Shown: piece by piece, positions 23,640 to 34,223 of the stretch
Layout: each line of letters starts with the position of its first letter
Numbering within the stretch: position 1 is the stretch's first letter
Assembly: GCF_000208745.1 (NCBI RefSeq)
Contig: NC_030852.1
Location: forward strand, 12,924,384 to 12,988,383
Origin: Theobroma cacao
Taxonomy: Eukaryota; Streptophyta; Magnoliopsida; Malvales; Malvaceae
Direction of reading: 5' to 3'
Length of the DNA stretch: 64,000 nt
Translations under genes and position numbers: made by a program
Notes under the pieces: model-generated
What the model was told of the DNA's origin: nothing
What the model saw: the letters and a program-made list of their open reading frames with translations, nothing else
Databases searched by the model: none

Positions 23640-24470
23640 GGCTAGTCAAACCATATTGACTTTCCAAACATTTGGGTAGTCATGACATGTTGCTAGATGC
23701 CGCTCATGAGCTATAAATATAAGTAATTTGATTAATTTATATTTATTGCAACAATGTTGAAGGCCTAATGGGTCGCACACAATGTGACAATTTGAAATTA
23801 AAATGGGATTTGTACTCAATCGAAAATTTAGAATTTCTAATATGGACTTAATTAAACGGTTTAATTAGATATAGGGGTTAAATTGTTATTAACCAAAAGT
23901 TGGATCAGCAATTTAACCTAACTATAGATACTTAAATGTGGATGCTGCACCATATGAGAAGAATTAGAGGTGAGAAAGACTTAACAGAAAATCGAAAAGC
24001 TCCTTAAGCCTAAAAAACCTTTTTTTTTTTTAGGTGGGTTCCAAGAATCGTTTTTCTTTGTTATCTTTTCTACCAAAATTGATTCTTTGGAAGGTGAGAT
24101 TTATGAAATCTTAGCCACTAGCATCGCTTCACAACATACACATAATCCTTACCTTGTAGAAGGCTTTCATCTGTCACCTATGTGGATCAATTAGAGGTTG
24201 GACACATGGACAACTTTGGTTTGCGACAATTGGGCTTTGGTGTGCAATCAAGAAAAAAGGTCATGACTTGTGATTTATTGAAATCACTACTGATGGTATG
24301 ATTCTGATCAGTTACTTGTATGTATAAATGTTAATCCGATCAAATGCCAAAACAAGTGATGCTATGGAGGTTTTAATTTTCTAAGTTTATTTTGCTATGC
24401 TATTCAATTTTAATTGTTAATTCTTGAATTTCGTTCTTTTCTTTGAGCATGGGCTAAATGTAGCAGTAAG
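23640..24470 (+). mobile_element. LTR-E piece, 3' half
   Basis: Collinear with about 51660-52800 of the intact plus LTR-E: shared blocks are 'tttgggtagtcatgac', 'gatcaattagaggttg' and 'ttgcgacaattgggct'. The first half of the LTR is absent and the left edge coincides with the loss of B0's end, so it truncates B0. No duplication found. Confidence 0.6.
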
Positions 24471-25167
24471 AATACCACAAGGATAAGATTGGTGAATGCA
24501 CCATCCATTCCTCTTATAGATTTTTGCTTTAGTCCCAGTGTAGGGGTAATAATACCACAAGGTTAAGCTTGACCAACATGTCACCTTTTCCCCTTTTGTT
24601 TGTTGGTTCTAATCCACTTACGGAGTCTTTGTGATGCAGATGCCATTTTCTCTTATTTTATTTTAGATCAGTAGATTGCTTGATTAGACGACTTGATTAG
24701 GCAGCTCATTCATGGTAAATGTGGTAAGGCGTTCCTTCCAACCTTTCAATGTCATACACTGCATTGTGTGTCTAATCTAGTTTTGAACTATCTTGTTGAT
24801 AATGAACTCTGTTACGTAAATAATATTGATAAACTTGTTTGCGCTTTCGGATTTTATGTTGAGCCCCAAATATGGGTGCATGCAAATTATAAGACTATGG
24901 TGGCTGTCCATAGCAAAATAGGCACAGGGTGCATGTCAAACCACAATTGTTTTATTTACATGTGAATTTTGTATGAAATGTGAAAGAATCACACTTTACA
25001 TTGAGAAGTTCTGTAATGTGCTGGCCTTGATGAATTATTGCATATTTTGATTATGGATGAACTTATGTTGGTGAATGCGATGGATGATTAGCCCATGCAT
25101 TTATGGATTTAGGCTTGCTTGGGCCTAGTGGGCTGTACCCATGTAGGTCCATGCGCTAGGCACAATT
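24471..25167 (+). mobile_element. LTR-derived segment of family F
   Basis: It shares with 53103-53719 the sequence around 'ccttttcccctttt', a 'cacttacggagtcttt'-like block and a 'gagaagttc' block. Near 25100-25150 it has 'ggcttgcttgggcctagtgg', which also occurs at the ends of LTR-B and LTR-G. Neither edge is certain. A 90-codon frame at 24693-24965 has no recognisable domain and I regard it as chance. Confidence 0.45.
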
Positions 25168-25554
25168 TGTAGTACCCTGTACCTTATATATGGTGGCTAA
25201 TAATGTTAGTTTTATGTTATTTATATTTATTTTATGTTTTTATAGGAGTAGAATAAAAAATAATTTCAATTGGCGAAGAAAGGTGCATAATGGGCTGTTG
25301 CTCTATTTGCATATGTTTCAGTTTTTCAAGTATATCTCCCACTACACAAATCTAAATGATATGATTTTTAACCATTAGAAAGCTAAGAGGTAGGGCTAAA
25401 ACTTTTATTTTTACGACTTTGCCCAGTTCTGGCGGGAAGGTGGTAAAAATCTTTGTTAAAGTGAAAGTACTATGCCTAAGGAACAAAATTTGGCAAAACC
25501 TTTGAGCGCTGCAGCGCTGGAAATTGAGAGCCGTGGCCCTCACCATATTTTCCA
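25168..25554 (+). mobile_element. 387-bp mini solo LTR with perfect target duplication
   Basis: The unit runs TGTAGTACCC...ATTTTCCA and is flanked by CAATT at 25163-25167 and 25555-25559. It carries a stretch near 25376-25430 related to the 'cattggaaagataagag...ctttgccc' segment of LTR-D. Its size is near that of TRIM or short-LTR elements. Only one copy is visible here and orientation is taken from the TG...CA reading. Confidence 0.7.
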
Positions 25555-25743
25555 CAATTAACAAGTTTATGGGACTTTGGAAGCTAGGGATTTTGGGAGG
25601 CTATTCAAGGGACCTTTTTAGAGGATTTTGGACCTTTTCTCAGTGTCAAAAGAATAAAAAGATTGCACAAAGGATAGGAGTAAGATAAGCCACCTTGTTA
25701 AGGGCATTATTGTAAATTGTATGAAATATTGGATAAACTTAGC

Positions 25744-25751
25744 TATAAATA
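25744..25751 (+). promoter_or_regulatory. TATA box of LTR-G copy G1
   Basis: TATAAATA preceded by AGC and followed by 'ctagtttccagcag'. The same arrangement is kept in G3 and G4, which supports a real promoter element. Confidence 0.6.
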
Positions 25752-25990
25752 ACTAGTTTCCAGCAGCTTCCTCCCATTTTCCAACAGTTTCTTCTTTTTT
25801 TTCCTCCCATCTCACATTTCTCTTATCTTCCATGAAAGCTTCTTTCAAAGCTTCCATCGCTCTCTCAAACCAACCTCAAATTTCATGCTTTACACACCCT
25901 GTTTTAAGGTTTTTCATACTCTTTTGCTCCTTCACCTTAAAAACCATTAAAAGTCTTACTTCCATACTTTCTCTCACTCGCTGGATGTGT

Positions 25991-26022
<32 letters not shown>

Positions 26023-26640
26023 TGAGTGATTTCCCTTACTAGCTTGAAGAATCTTTAAAGAGAATTCAATTACAAAGACCACCAAGGTGAGTATGGGTTA
26101 GGGTTAATCTCTTTAGAGGTTGATGATATCTAGTAATTAGATTTGTGAGTGTTTTATTGTTGAGGTTGATTATTCATTTTAGTATGACTAGAGTTGTGGA
26201 AATAATAGCTATTTGATAGTAGTTGGAAGCTAGTTAAAAATGACTAGTGGAACTTGATTTAAGAAATAGCTTTTAGAATGGTATTAATGCCAAGTTGGGT
26301 TAATTGTGATGTTGTTGTGTGTGATAGGTTCCAACAAAACCCTACACCTCCATTCGGCACATTAGACGAAGTTAGAGTCCATCAAAATGTCTACAAAGAC
26401 CGATGAATGAACTTGCATTTCAAAATGGTTTTAGGAAATGTAAATGTATTTGGATTAACATTTGAATGATTAACCCTAGGAACAAGCCCTTAACAAAATG
26501 TTTTGATGTTGTGAAAATGTGAAATGTGTAAAAAGGATGAATCCATGTGCTCCTATATTATGTTGGTATATATATATATATATGAACATATGTTGTGCAT
26601 TGATAAATAATAGTGTGATGATTATAACCGAGTGTGTGAG

Positions 26641-26833
26641 GTGGGGAGGGCACATACCGGTACTGACGGTGGTGATTCCAGCTATGTGCGATGTAGGGGG
26701 ACACATAGGCTGATGACCGGTGGGTGATGATTCAAGTAGTATGCGATGTGGGAGGACACATGGGCTGAGGACTGGTGGTGGTCTATATCCAGCTATGTGC
26801 GATGTGGGGGGACACATAGGCTGAGGACCGTTG
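26641..26833. repeat. Tandem array of about 56 bp, three to four copies, in G1
   Basis: Units contain 'tatgcgatgtgggaggacac' or close variants, starting near 26678, 26733 and 26789, with a partial unit before. Other LTR-G copies carry a related array of 36-37 bp units at the equivalent place. Confidence 0.8.
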
Positions 26834-27611
26834 GGCGTATACATGCTTGTATATATCTATGCCATAGTGATGATCATATATGCTATGAAATTGTTTATAT
26901 ATGTTATGGAAAAAGTTATAAAAATAACATGGGATTGTATTGAATATTGTGAAAGTTTTGTTATTATCAATGTGTGTGCAACTTGGTGTTCAATGTAGCA
27001 GGAATGGATCTTTGTGACATATGAAAACCCTTTTAACCTTATCAGCCCTGAATCTTGCTGCAGCGAGAATCAGTCTATTATGTTGCTTTGTTTGGATATT
27101 TGCTGAAATTTTCACTCTTTCAAATTTCATGTTAAGCATGGATCCTTCATCATTAAATAATATGATAACCAAGGGTTTAATTGAGGGGTTTTAACAAGAA
27201 CTTAAACTAAATTGCATTGTTTCTAAATAAGTGCATCATGATTTCTAAACTTTCCTTAACGTTGCTTGTTCTCTTCTTATGTTTACTCACTGGGTTTGTA
27301 CTCACGTTTTTAAACTTCATGTTTTAGGTTTTTTGAGTTAAAGGTGATTGGATCCTAGGACGAAGTGCTTCTCCCTATCCATTTCCCGGTAGGTTTGTCA
27401 TGATACTAAGTGTTAGCACCCACGTCCAGGGTCACTCCGCTGACGGTTAGAGTCTTTGAATGTGTACATGTAAACTGGATGTAACTTGCTAAGAATCGCT
27501 TGGCAAACTATTTATGTATATTCCAATCAATGAATACTATTATGAGTATATACTTGGATTTTATGAATTGGATTCAATGAAGTTATTATTTGAACATTAT
27601 AGGATGTGACA

Positions 27612-28019
27612 TTAAGTCAATTTCATCCCACCATGACCTTGAGTGACTCAACAAGCCATAATGAAACTAATTAGGTAGATAACTTAGCTTACCAATTGTG
27701 TCTTATACAACTCCTAGATCAGTTAGGTGACAACTCCTTTTTTAAATGCATCATATACATTGTGCCTAAATATTCCTCTAATACTATGCAGTCATGTGTG
27801 ACACATTTGAACAACATGGTACTAGTTGAGTAATACCCACCAGTAACTTAAACATACTCATGTAAAAGTTTGGCCTTGAGTGACTAAACAAGCCTCCAAT
27901 TGAAAGAGTAACTTGGTTATCTTGTTATGTGGTGGAAGGCAACTTTGTGACTCATTTATTAATTCATTAATTAAGGACTCATTGAATTGACATTGTTGAC
28001 ATGCATAGCATTTATCACA

Positions 28020-28022
<3 letters not shown>
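27612..28022. other. Non-coding stretch between LTR-G and the microsatellite
   Basis: No domain or LTR edge is recognised. A 20-bp block 'ccttgagtgactcaacaagc' at about 27641 recurs with one change near 27873, 231 bp away. Confidence 0.4.
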
Positions 28023-28109
<87 letters not shown>

Positions 28110-28126
28110 AATAATACTACTACNCA

Positions 28127-28209
<83 letters not shown>
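28023..28209. repeat. Duplicated compound (CA)n(TA)n microsatellite with one N
   Basis: (CA)n at 28023-28072 is followed by (TA)n to 28106, then 'ataataaataatactactac', a single N at 28124, then (CA)n to about 28176 and (TA)n to 28209. The two halves are nearly the same length and in the same order. Open frames over it are artefacts. Confidence 0.95.
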
Positions 28210-28210
<1 letters not shown>

Positions 28211-29787
28211 TGAAAATAAATCTATCACAGGCCAACTACTAGGATGATTATGAACTTTACTAATTCTAATTTCCTCGAGCTGTTATAAAAATTAGTTAGT
28301 CAAATTCCTACTGGATTTTGCAAACATCGTCTTCAAGCTTTGCTTATAATCTTCTTGAATCTCCATGGTGACTTTGGATCTACATCTTCAAGTTAAAAAA
28401 ATTTTCTTATCTAACCCTAGTTTTGCACTTTGATGAAAATAATTACATTTTATGATCAAGAAACCTCAAGTTATATTCGAAGGGAGCTGGATGAGAAAAG
28501 AATTTTATATGACTGAGGCAGGGTGCGCAAACCTTATTTCAAAATAAATACCATGAGAAATAAATTTAACTATCCATGACCTAATCTTCTAAGGTCTAAG
28601 TCCATAATCATCCGAATACTTTGTAATCATAATCAAAAGCATAGAAATAAATGCAAGCTCAATATCGCTTAGTGATCTTGTATATCATTTGAGAAAAACA
28701 TCAATTAACTTACTTAAAGTGTTAGACTGAAAGTATTTGGCATTACTTTATTTCAAACTTTTTTTTGTAATTGAGGGAAAGGGGACTCGAACTTTGCTCT
28801 TTAGGCAAGGGGATCATGCATTAACCAATGAGATAAATGCTTGAGTGATATTTTAATTTAATGTTTAAGAAATACCCATTTTCAAAACACTTAAAGTAAA
28901 CCTTTTACCTCTTATTTATTATTAGAAATTCATCGAAATAAAACTTTTCATTTTTTAAAGACTTTCCATTTTTAATTCTTTCCATAATTAAAACTCTTTT
29001 CAATTTTGGAAACCCCTTTATTTTAGGTAAGCTTCCTAAAATGCATCTAAGGCAACATCTTAATTTCTAATATTTAGAATATGGATTACTTTCCTAAACT
29101 GTATCTTGTTCAAGTTACCTCAATGGTGACTTATAGTCAAACCAAAATTTTAAAGAAAGCTCAATGCTATCACATAATTTTAGGAATCCTTTTTATAGTA
29201 GGAAACTATTTCCTATGAATTTCCCAAATTAAAGTGGATGGCATTTAAGTGCCACAAAGTTGTTGAAAATTTCCAGTAAGTGTGTTCAACAATTAAACAC
29301 AAAATTCATGGAGAATTAACCCACCAAAACTGATCATAGCTCCCCAAAATTTTCTACATTGAATATTTGTTGTTTTGGAACTCGAAAACATGATTTTTAT
29401 GAACCTTTTCATACTAAATCAAGCTTGGCCGAAACATGTAGTAATTTAATTTGATAAAACTAATTTTTAACAGTTTAAAACTACTCGTAACACTTGCCCA
29501 ATGTTAGCAAAAATAATAGGCATATTAGTCTCCAAAACACTTCAAAACTATTCGATTTTAACTTGGCTTTTCAAGCCTTTTAATCGATTCATTAATTTCT
29601 CAATTAAACATGATTTTGAACCTTTAAAAGCATGCTTTAACATGTTGTCTAGATTTGAATTAAAACTAAAAAACAAATTTGAAGGAAAGCCTTCAAAATC
29701 GATATATACAAAATTGACACACAAATCAATCTTATTGATTGTCACCAAGAATCAAGTATGTAAATTACGTGAAAAACATAAAACAAA
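28210..29787 (-). other. Decayed internal/leader region of an LTR-E element, no domain seen
   Basis: It lies downstream, on the minus strand, of the E5 LTR and PBS, so it should be the element's leader and gag. I see no gag or pol signature; a 114-codon plus-strand frame at 29501-29845 overlaps the PBS and LTR and has no known domain. A SINE-like unit interrupts it near 28758-28855. Confidence 0.4.
28758..28855 (-). mobile_element. tRNA-derived SINE-like unit
   Basis: The minus strand carries GTTCGAGTCCCC (28792-28781), a good match to the pol III B box GGTTCGANNCC, with an A-box-like ATCTCATTGGTTA about 35-45 bp upstream. After the B box come a C/T-rich stretch and an A-run at the end (28766-28759 as T on the plus strand). 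This order is that of plant tRNA-related SINEs. No flanking duplication was identified. Confidence 0.5.
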
Positions 29788-29800
29788 GCCTCTTATACCA
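29788..29800 (-). other. Primer binding site of the E5 element
   Basis: The minus strand reads TGGTATAAGAGGC one base after the CCCAGCA end of the E5 LTR, a diverged form of the initiator tRNA-Met PBS TGGTATCAGAGC. It marks E5 as a 5' LTR. Confidence 0.6.
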
Positions 29801-29801
29801 T

Positions 29802-31537
29802 TGCTGGGATTCGACCTCATGCTTAAACATGAAAATAATCAATAAATTAAAATTATAACATAGCGAAAAGATAAAAATTCATTTACTCAGAGAAATAGTT
29901 GAAACCCTCAAGATCTATGTTTGTGTATTTCATGAAATTTTCAGATTAATTATTAACACTCAAAGGTTCAAGTATTACGTACCTTACTCTAGATTTCATA
30001 ATCAATAGCCAATTAAATCCAAAAATGCTTGTGATGAAGCAAGAAAACCAAAAAGAGAATGAGACAGTTTAAAATCTTGTAGCCAAAATCTTTGCTTCTT
30101 CACCTTTAGGATTTGTCAAATCTTTAGCCACCCAAGTTTTTGGCCTTTACAAGTAATCCACATAGTGACTGAATAAGATCTTCTCAAAAGTAGAATTTTT
30201 CTTGTGCTAGAAAGTTTTGTTTCTAAAATAAAATAAATTAAAAGTTCTTGCCAAATCTTATTTTTATCAAACAAAGAATATTTTTTTTCCTTTCTCATTT
30301 TCATGAAATAGCTAAAAGTGACTAAAGGTTTTGTTTTTCATCATAATTTTAGTTAGCTGATATAACATATTTATATAGCCAAACTAAGTTTAACCCTAGG
30401 TACAACATTTGTATTTTTATTCAATTAAGTCCTTGTGAACTTAATTAATTTTCCCATTTTATTTTTGTATACTTTAATTAAGTCCAACTTAATTCATTAT
30501 CCTTGTTTAATCTCAATCATGTTGCTTAATGTATGTATATATAAATCATAATTAAATATCAATTTAATAATTGATTTACATTTATAGATTATGAGTGGTA
30601 TCTAGCAACACATCATGACCACATAAATCTTAGAGAATCAATTAAAGAAGTTGACAAAGCCTTTCAATGATATGCTTCTCAATGCAATATAGTCATTTCA
30701 TCAAACATCCCGAATATGTCATAAAGCATGGCTTAGTGTCTACTTATGACATTCCATATTAGTTCTCATAATTCATTGCTAACCTTATGAATTTAGGAAA
30801 CTAACTTTTCTCAAAGACATTATGCTTTGGTCAAAGACTTTACACAAGTTAATCTAGAATTGAGAACAAGTGAGATACATCTCCTCATATCACTTAGGGT
30901 GATGAATCTTCTTTTAACCACTCATCCACCTTTGCATGCTTCGTGACATATTGAAAAACACCCTGTTTAGGCATCTGGTCACCTTCAGACTTGTAGGGGT
31001 GAAATCAAAGTATGTCATTCCTCATACAAGATGACCTAGAGTCTCAAGTTTGAGAACTAGTTGCACAACTATCCTATGAGAACATATTCCATCAACATTT
31101 GAGTGAAATACCAAATGGAATTCTCATAGTAAGTCATGTTCAGTGAACTTGATCTTTAACAAGCACCCACATGTTATCCTCAAGTGTCCCATGTACTTTA
31201 ATTTATGAGATCAATTGCTTACTTCCTAAGTAAGGAGGTTTAACATATACCAATCTTTGAGCATTGTCAATGCCTTGTCTTGACAATAGAATGACCAGGA
31301 ACAATTTTAAGAACATAGTTTTGATGCATAGTGATCTCATAATTGTAACAACTATACAATTCTCTTGCAAGGCCTTTATGTTCCATAGGTTTCATCCAAT
31401 TAGTACTTCATAACTCCTTATTATTGCATTAACATGAATAAAAACCTCAATCACATATAGTTATGCGATTAAGTATGCATTAAATGAAAATATATATTCC
31501 TTGACCAATCCAATTGGTTCAAGGGCATATACCAACA
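29802..31537 (-). mobile_element. LTR-E copy E5, a 5' LTR
   Basis: The right edge at 31537 reads TGTTGGTATATGCCC on the minus strand and the left edge at 29802 reads CCCAGCA, giving 1,736 bp. It is collinear with the minus LTR-E at 46636-53097 (shared 'gtagggatgaaatcaaagta' near 31000, 'catgttcagtgaacttg' near 31135). Adjacent PBS shows it belonged to an element reading leftwards. Flanks ACCAT and TGAAC do not match because the left flank is internal sequence. Confidence 0.75.
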
Positions 31538-33691
31538 TGAACTTCATAAAAAATATTTTTAGTTCATCCATTATTTTGGTCAAGACACATGCTTACATGA
31601 TATTTAATCTTGCTAGACCTTAATGTATAAAGTCTAAAACTTGACTTGTGTTATGCATTTGAATATGAATTTCACTGTCAAATTTGATCATGATCTACAT
31701 ATTGTGTAGACATAGCTGTAACATCTTTTTCTTGTGCATTTGAATGTTGACTATGTCTTGCTTGAGCTTAAAAATATTACATGATCTAAAGACTTTATGT
31801 GCATCAAACTTGAGCTTATAGGTTACCAATGGAATGCTTATCTTTTAAATCTTAAAAATTGGTATTCATTAAAGTTTGGATGTTCACTTTTAACATATTC
31901 ATGAGTTGAGTGCTTTATTTCCAATATTTCATAACACTTGGTATCACTCATGAATCATGGATCATTAAGAAATAGCATAAATGAATGAAATTCAATGCTT
32001 GCATGATTTTGATAAATAGATGTTCATATTTTTGGAAATTGAAACCTTATTTGCATTTCTATGAATGTAATTGAAATCATAATTAATGAAGATAGCCTTG
32101 CCATTACATGTAATCATGCTTATGCTTACTTGATCATAATATACTCTTGTATGATTACAACAAATGCTAAATGTTTTGGTCAAATGCTTCATTGATAATG
32201 ATATTGTCTTGATGAGAAAACTTCTCCTTAAATCAATAGTCTAATACACAATTAGGAGAACTCTTATTGAAATGCTTGTTTGAAAACTATGTGAAAAAGA
32301 GATTTTACCAAAAAAGGGTAAATGATGACATTCTCATGATGGCATGTTATTGTTGAGAAAATTCTCTCTTAAATTGTTATTCTTATATATTTTAGAGGAT
32401 TTCTTTAAAGTGTTTGACTGATAGTGCTTGGGCAATGCATTATGAAAATTGAAAAAGGACTCTTAATAAAGAATGATATCTTAGACATGCATTGGAACTA
32501 ATGTGCATATACTTTTTGAAATTATGAGTGTTTGAAGCATATATTGAATTTTATTTAAATTCTCATATTTTTCTAGTTTCATGAATGTTTGAGCATTTGA
32601 TTAACATGTTGAATATCCATAATAATGCTTATATATTATATGCTCATGATTTATCCTGATATTTGTCTCATGATCCATCTAAGGGAAGGTAAGATTATGC
32701 TTTAATGTGATTAACCATTTAATCCTTTCTCCTTGTTGGAATTGATCTTGTGAATGTTTAAGGGGGAGATGGCCATTGACAGTGTCCTATGATTCTTGAG
32801 CACTTGAAATCTTCAACAATGATCTTGATAAAATCTCAACAAGTGGTGTTCATCTCTGTTGGTAATATCTTTTAAACACCATATTAAATTTGTTCTTAAT
32901 AATGCCTCACATTCGTTCTTGAATGATGATTGCTATGCTTTTTACTGTACTTGTTTGCATATAAATTTTTAAATATATTTTCATGATTGCTTGTGTATTC
33001 AATTTGTTTGTTTTTAGATAATTTCATAATTACTTGACTATTTAGTTGAATAAATATGTGAACATACTAGCATATAAAGTTGCACAAATATTTGCAATGG
33101 TTGAATATATTTCTTCATGCTTTAATTGAATATCTTGGGTAGAAATATATTTTGACTTACTTATACATATTACTCCTTCGATGTGCTAAATGAGTATATT
33201 TCCTTATGCTTTGCTTGATTATATGTTGATTGTGAATATATCTTGATTTATTGTTTTTTAAACTATAATGAATGGATATATTTCTTGATCTCTTAGTTAA
33301 ATATCTTTGCATGAAAATATATCTCATTGTTTCGATTTGATGGTTAGAAATTATTGTTGAACTTAATGCTTATATATACTTGATGATTATCACTAACCAT
33401 TGTCTCTTGAGTTTTTGTGTTTAAAGCTCACACTCTTAACCTTTTTGATATAGCGAAAAGGGGGAGAAGGTTTATGAGCACATTGAAATGCTCTTATATT
33501 AGATGAATTTTTCTTGAAAACATTTTTAAACTCAATGCATGAATTGAGGGGGAGAATTTTTAAAGTTCATATTCGATTCTTATATCTTTCTCACTTACAC
33601 TTAAATGCTTTCAACAAGGGAATAAAGACTAATTAAGTTAAGAGGAGGTTTCAAAAAATTTCGAATGCTATATGCTCATGTTTTTGTCATT
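31538..33691 (+). other. Decayed copia interior without coding frames
   Basis: The stretch is AT-rich, has no frame above 70 codons, and contains several purine-rich 'gggggaga' blocks (near 32762, 33460, 33549) like those in the 3' region of SIRE-type copia elements. It leads directly into the polypurine tract at 33692. I infer that it is the 3' interior of the element that owns the LTR at 33708; no domain is seen. Confidence 0.45.
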
Positions 33692-33707
33692 TTAAAAAAG
33701 GGGAGAT
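33692..33707 (+). other. Polypurine tract of copia element H1
   Basis: AAAAAAGGGGAGAT directly precedes TGTTAGCC. This is the standard plus-strand primer of plant Ty1/copia elements next to a 3' LTR. Confidence 0.75.
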
Positions 33708-34223
33708 TGTTAGCCTTGAGTTACATCATGTTTTAATTTGAAAAAAATCACATGTTAATCTTGAACTTAATGTCAAGCACTTGAAATTGTCTAAAATACA
33801 TTTTTAATCCCCTAAGGTTACATAATTGTTTGAAAAGCCATGCATAAATTAGAAACATTTTATAAGCTTCAAAACAATGCATATTTAGCTAATAAAGCAA
33901 GAGCAAACATACCTTCAAATGTTATTTGAAATTAAGAACAAGGCAAGGAAGAAATAGCTGAAGGGAAATGCCTAAAAGCTAAGGAAACCTCAAGGCGCAA
34001 GTCAAAAGTCGATCCTAAAGAAGATCAAGTCGATCTAAAGGCAGAAAGAGTGTAAAATTTGAAGAATATAAAGCCATATTCGACCGTGGAGTGCCTATAG
34101 TCAACCTTATTTCAGAAAGCTTAAGAAAATGAAGATTTTAATAGATATAATTGACCCTGGCTGAAGCATAGTCAATCTTGACAAGTCAAAAGCACAAAAA
34201 TGTTTGACTTTGCACAAACATAA

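Larger units (their letters stand above)
1701..23640 (-). mobile_element. Old LTR-B copy (B0), broken into five segments by later insertions
   Basis: The minus-strand LTR-B can be followed through 1701-1963, 10380-10804, 17556-18009, 20967-21016 and 22532-23640. Each segment is collinear with the intact LTR-B at 5104-8178. It starts TGTCACGACC at 1701. Shared landmarks include the 'acataacaaccctta' block near 1930, the 'tacttagtga' block near 10560, the 'taatc...cactcggagta' block near 17840-17875 and the 'atcgagcttcaatc' block near 22591. The segments sum to about 2.3 kb against about 3.1 kb for intact copies. The TGTAACACCCC end is missing where an LTR-E piece begins near 23640. This is the oldest layer of the left stack. 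Confidence 0.8.
25555..27611 (+). mobile_element. LTR-G copy G1, left end unresolved
   Basis: From about 25600 it is collinear with G4 (55866-57144): shared 'gtcaaaagaataaaaagattgcac', a TATA box, 'ccagcagctt' and later 'aaggtgagta'. It ends GGATGTGACA at 27611. Its TGTGAGACC start is not present and the mini-LTR lies at the junction with the F segment. GA repeats (25991-26021) and a 56-bp tandem array (26641-26833) lie inside. Frames here are chance. Confidence 0.65.

Noticed and set aside
26476..26844. 122-codon minus-strand frame with Pro/Cys-rich repeats
   Set aside because: It is a translation of the 56-bp tandem array in LTR-G on the antisense strand.
27858..28247. Open frames with His-Thr and Cys-Val repeats
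   Set aside because: Translations of (CA)n and (TA)n microsatellites.
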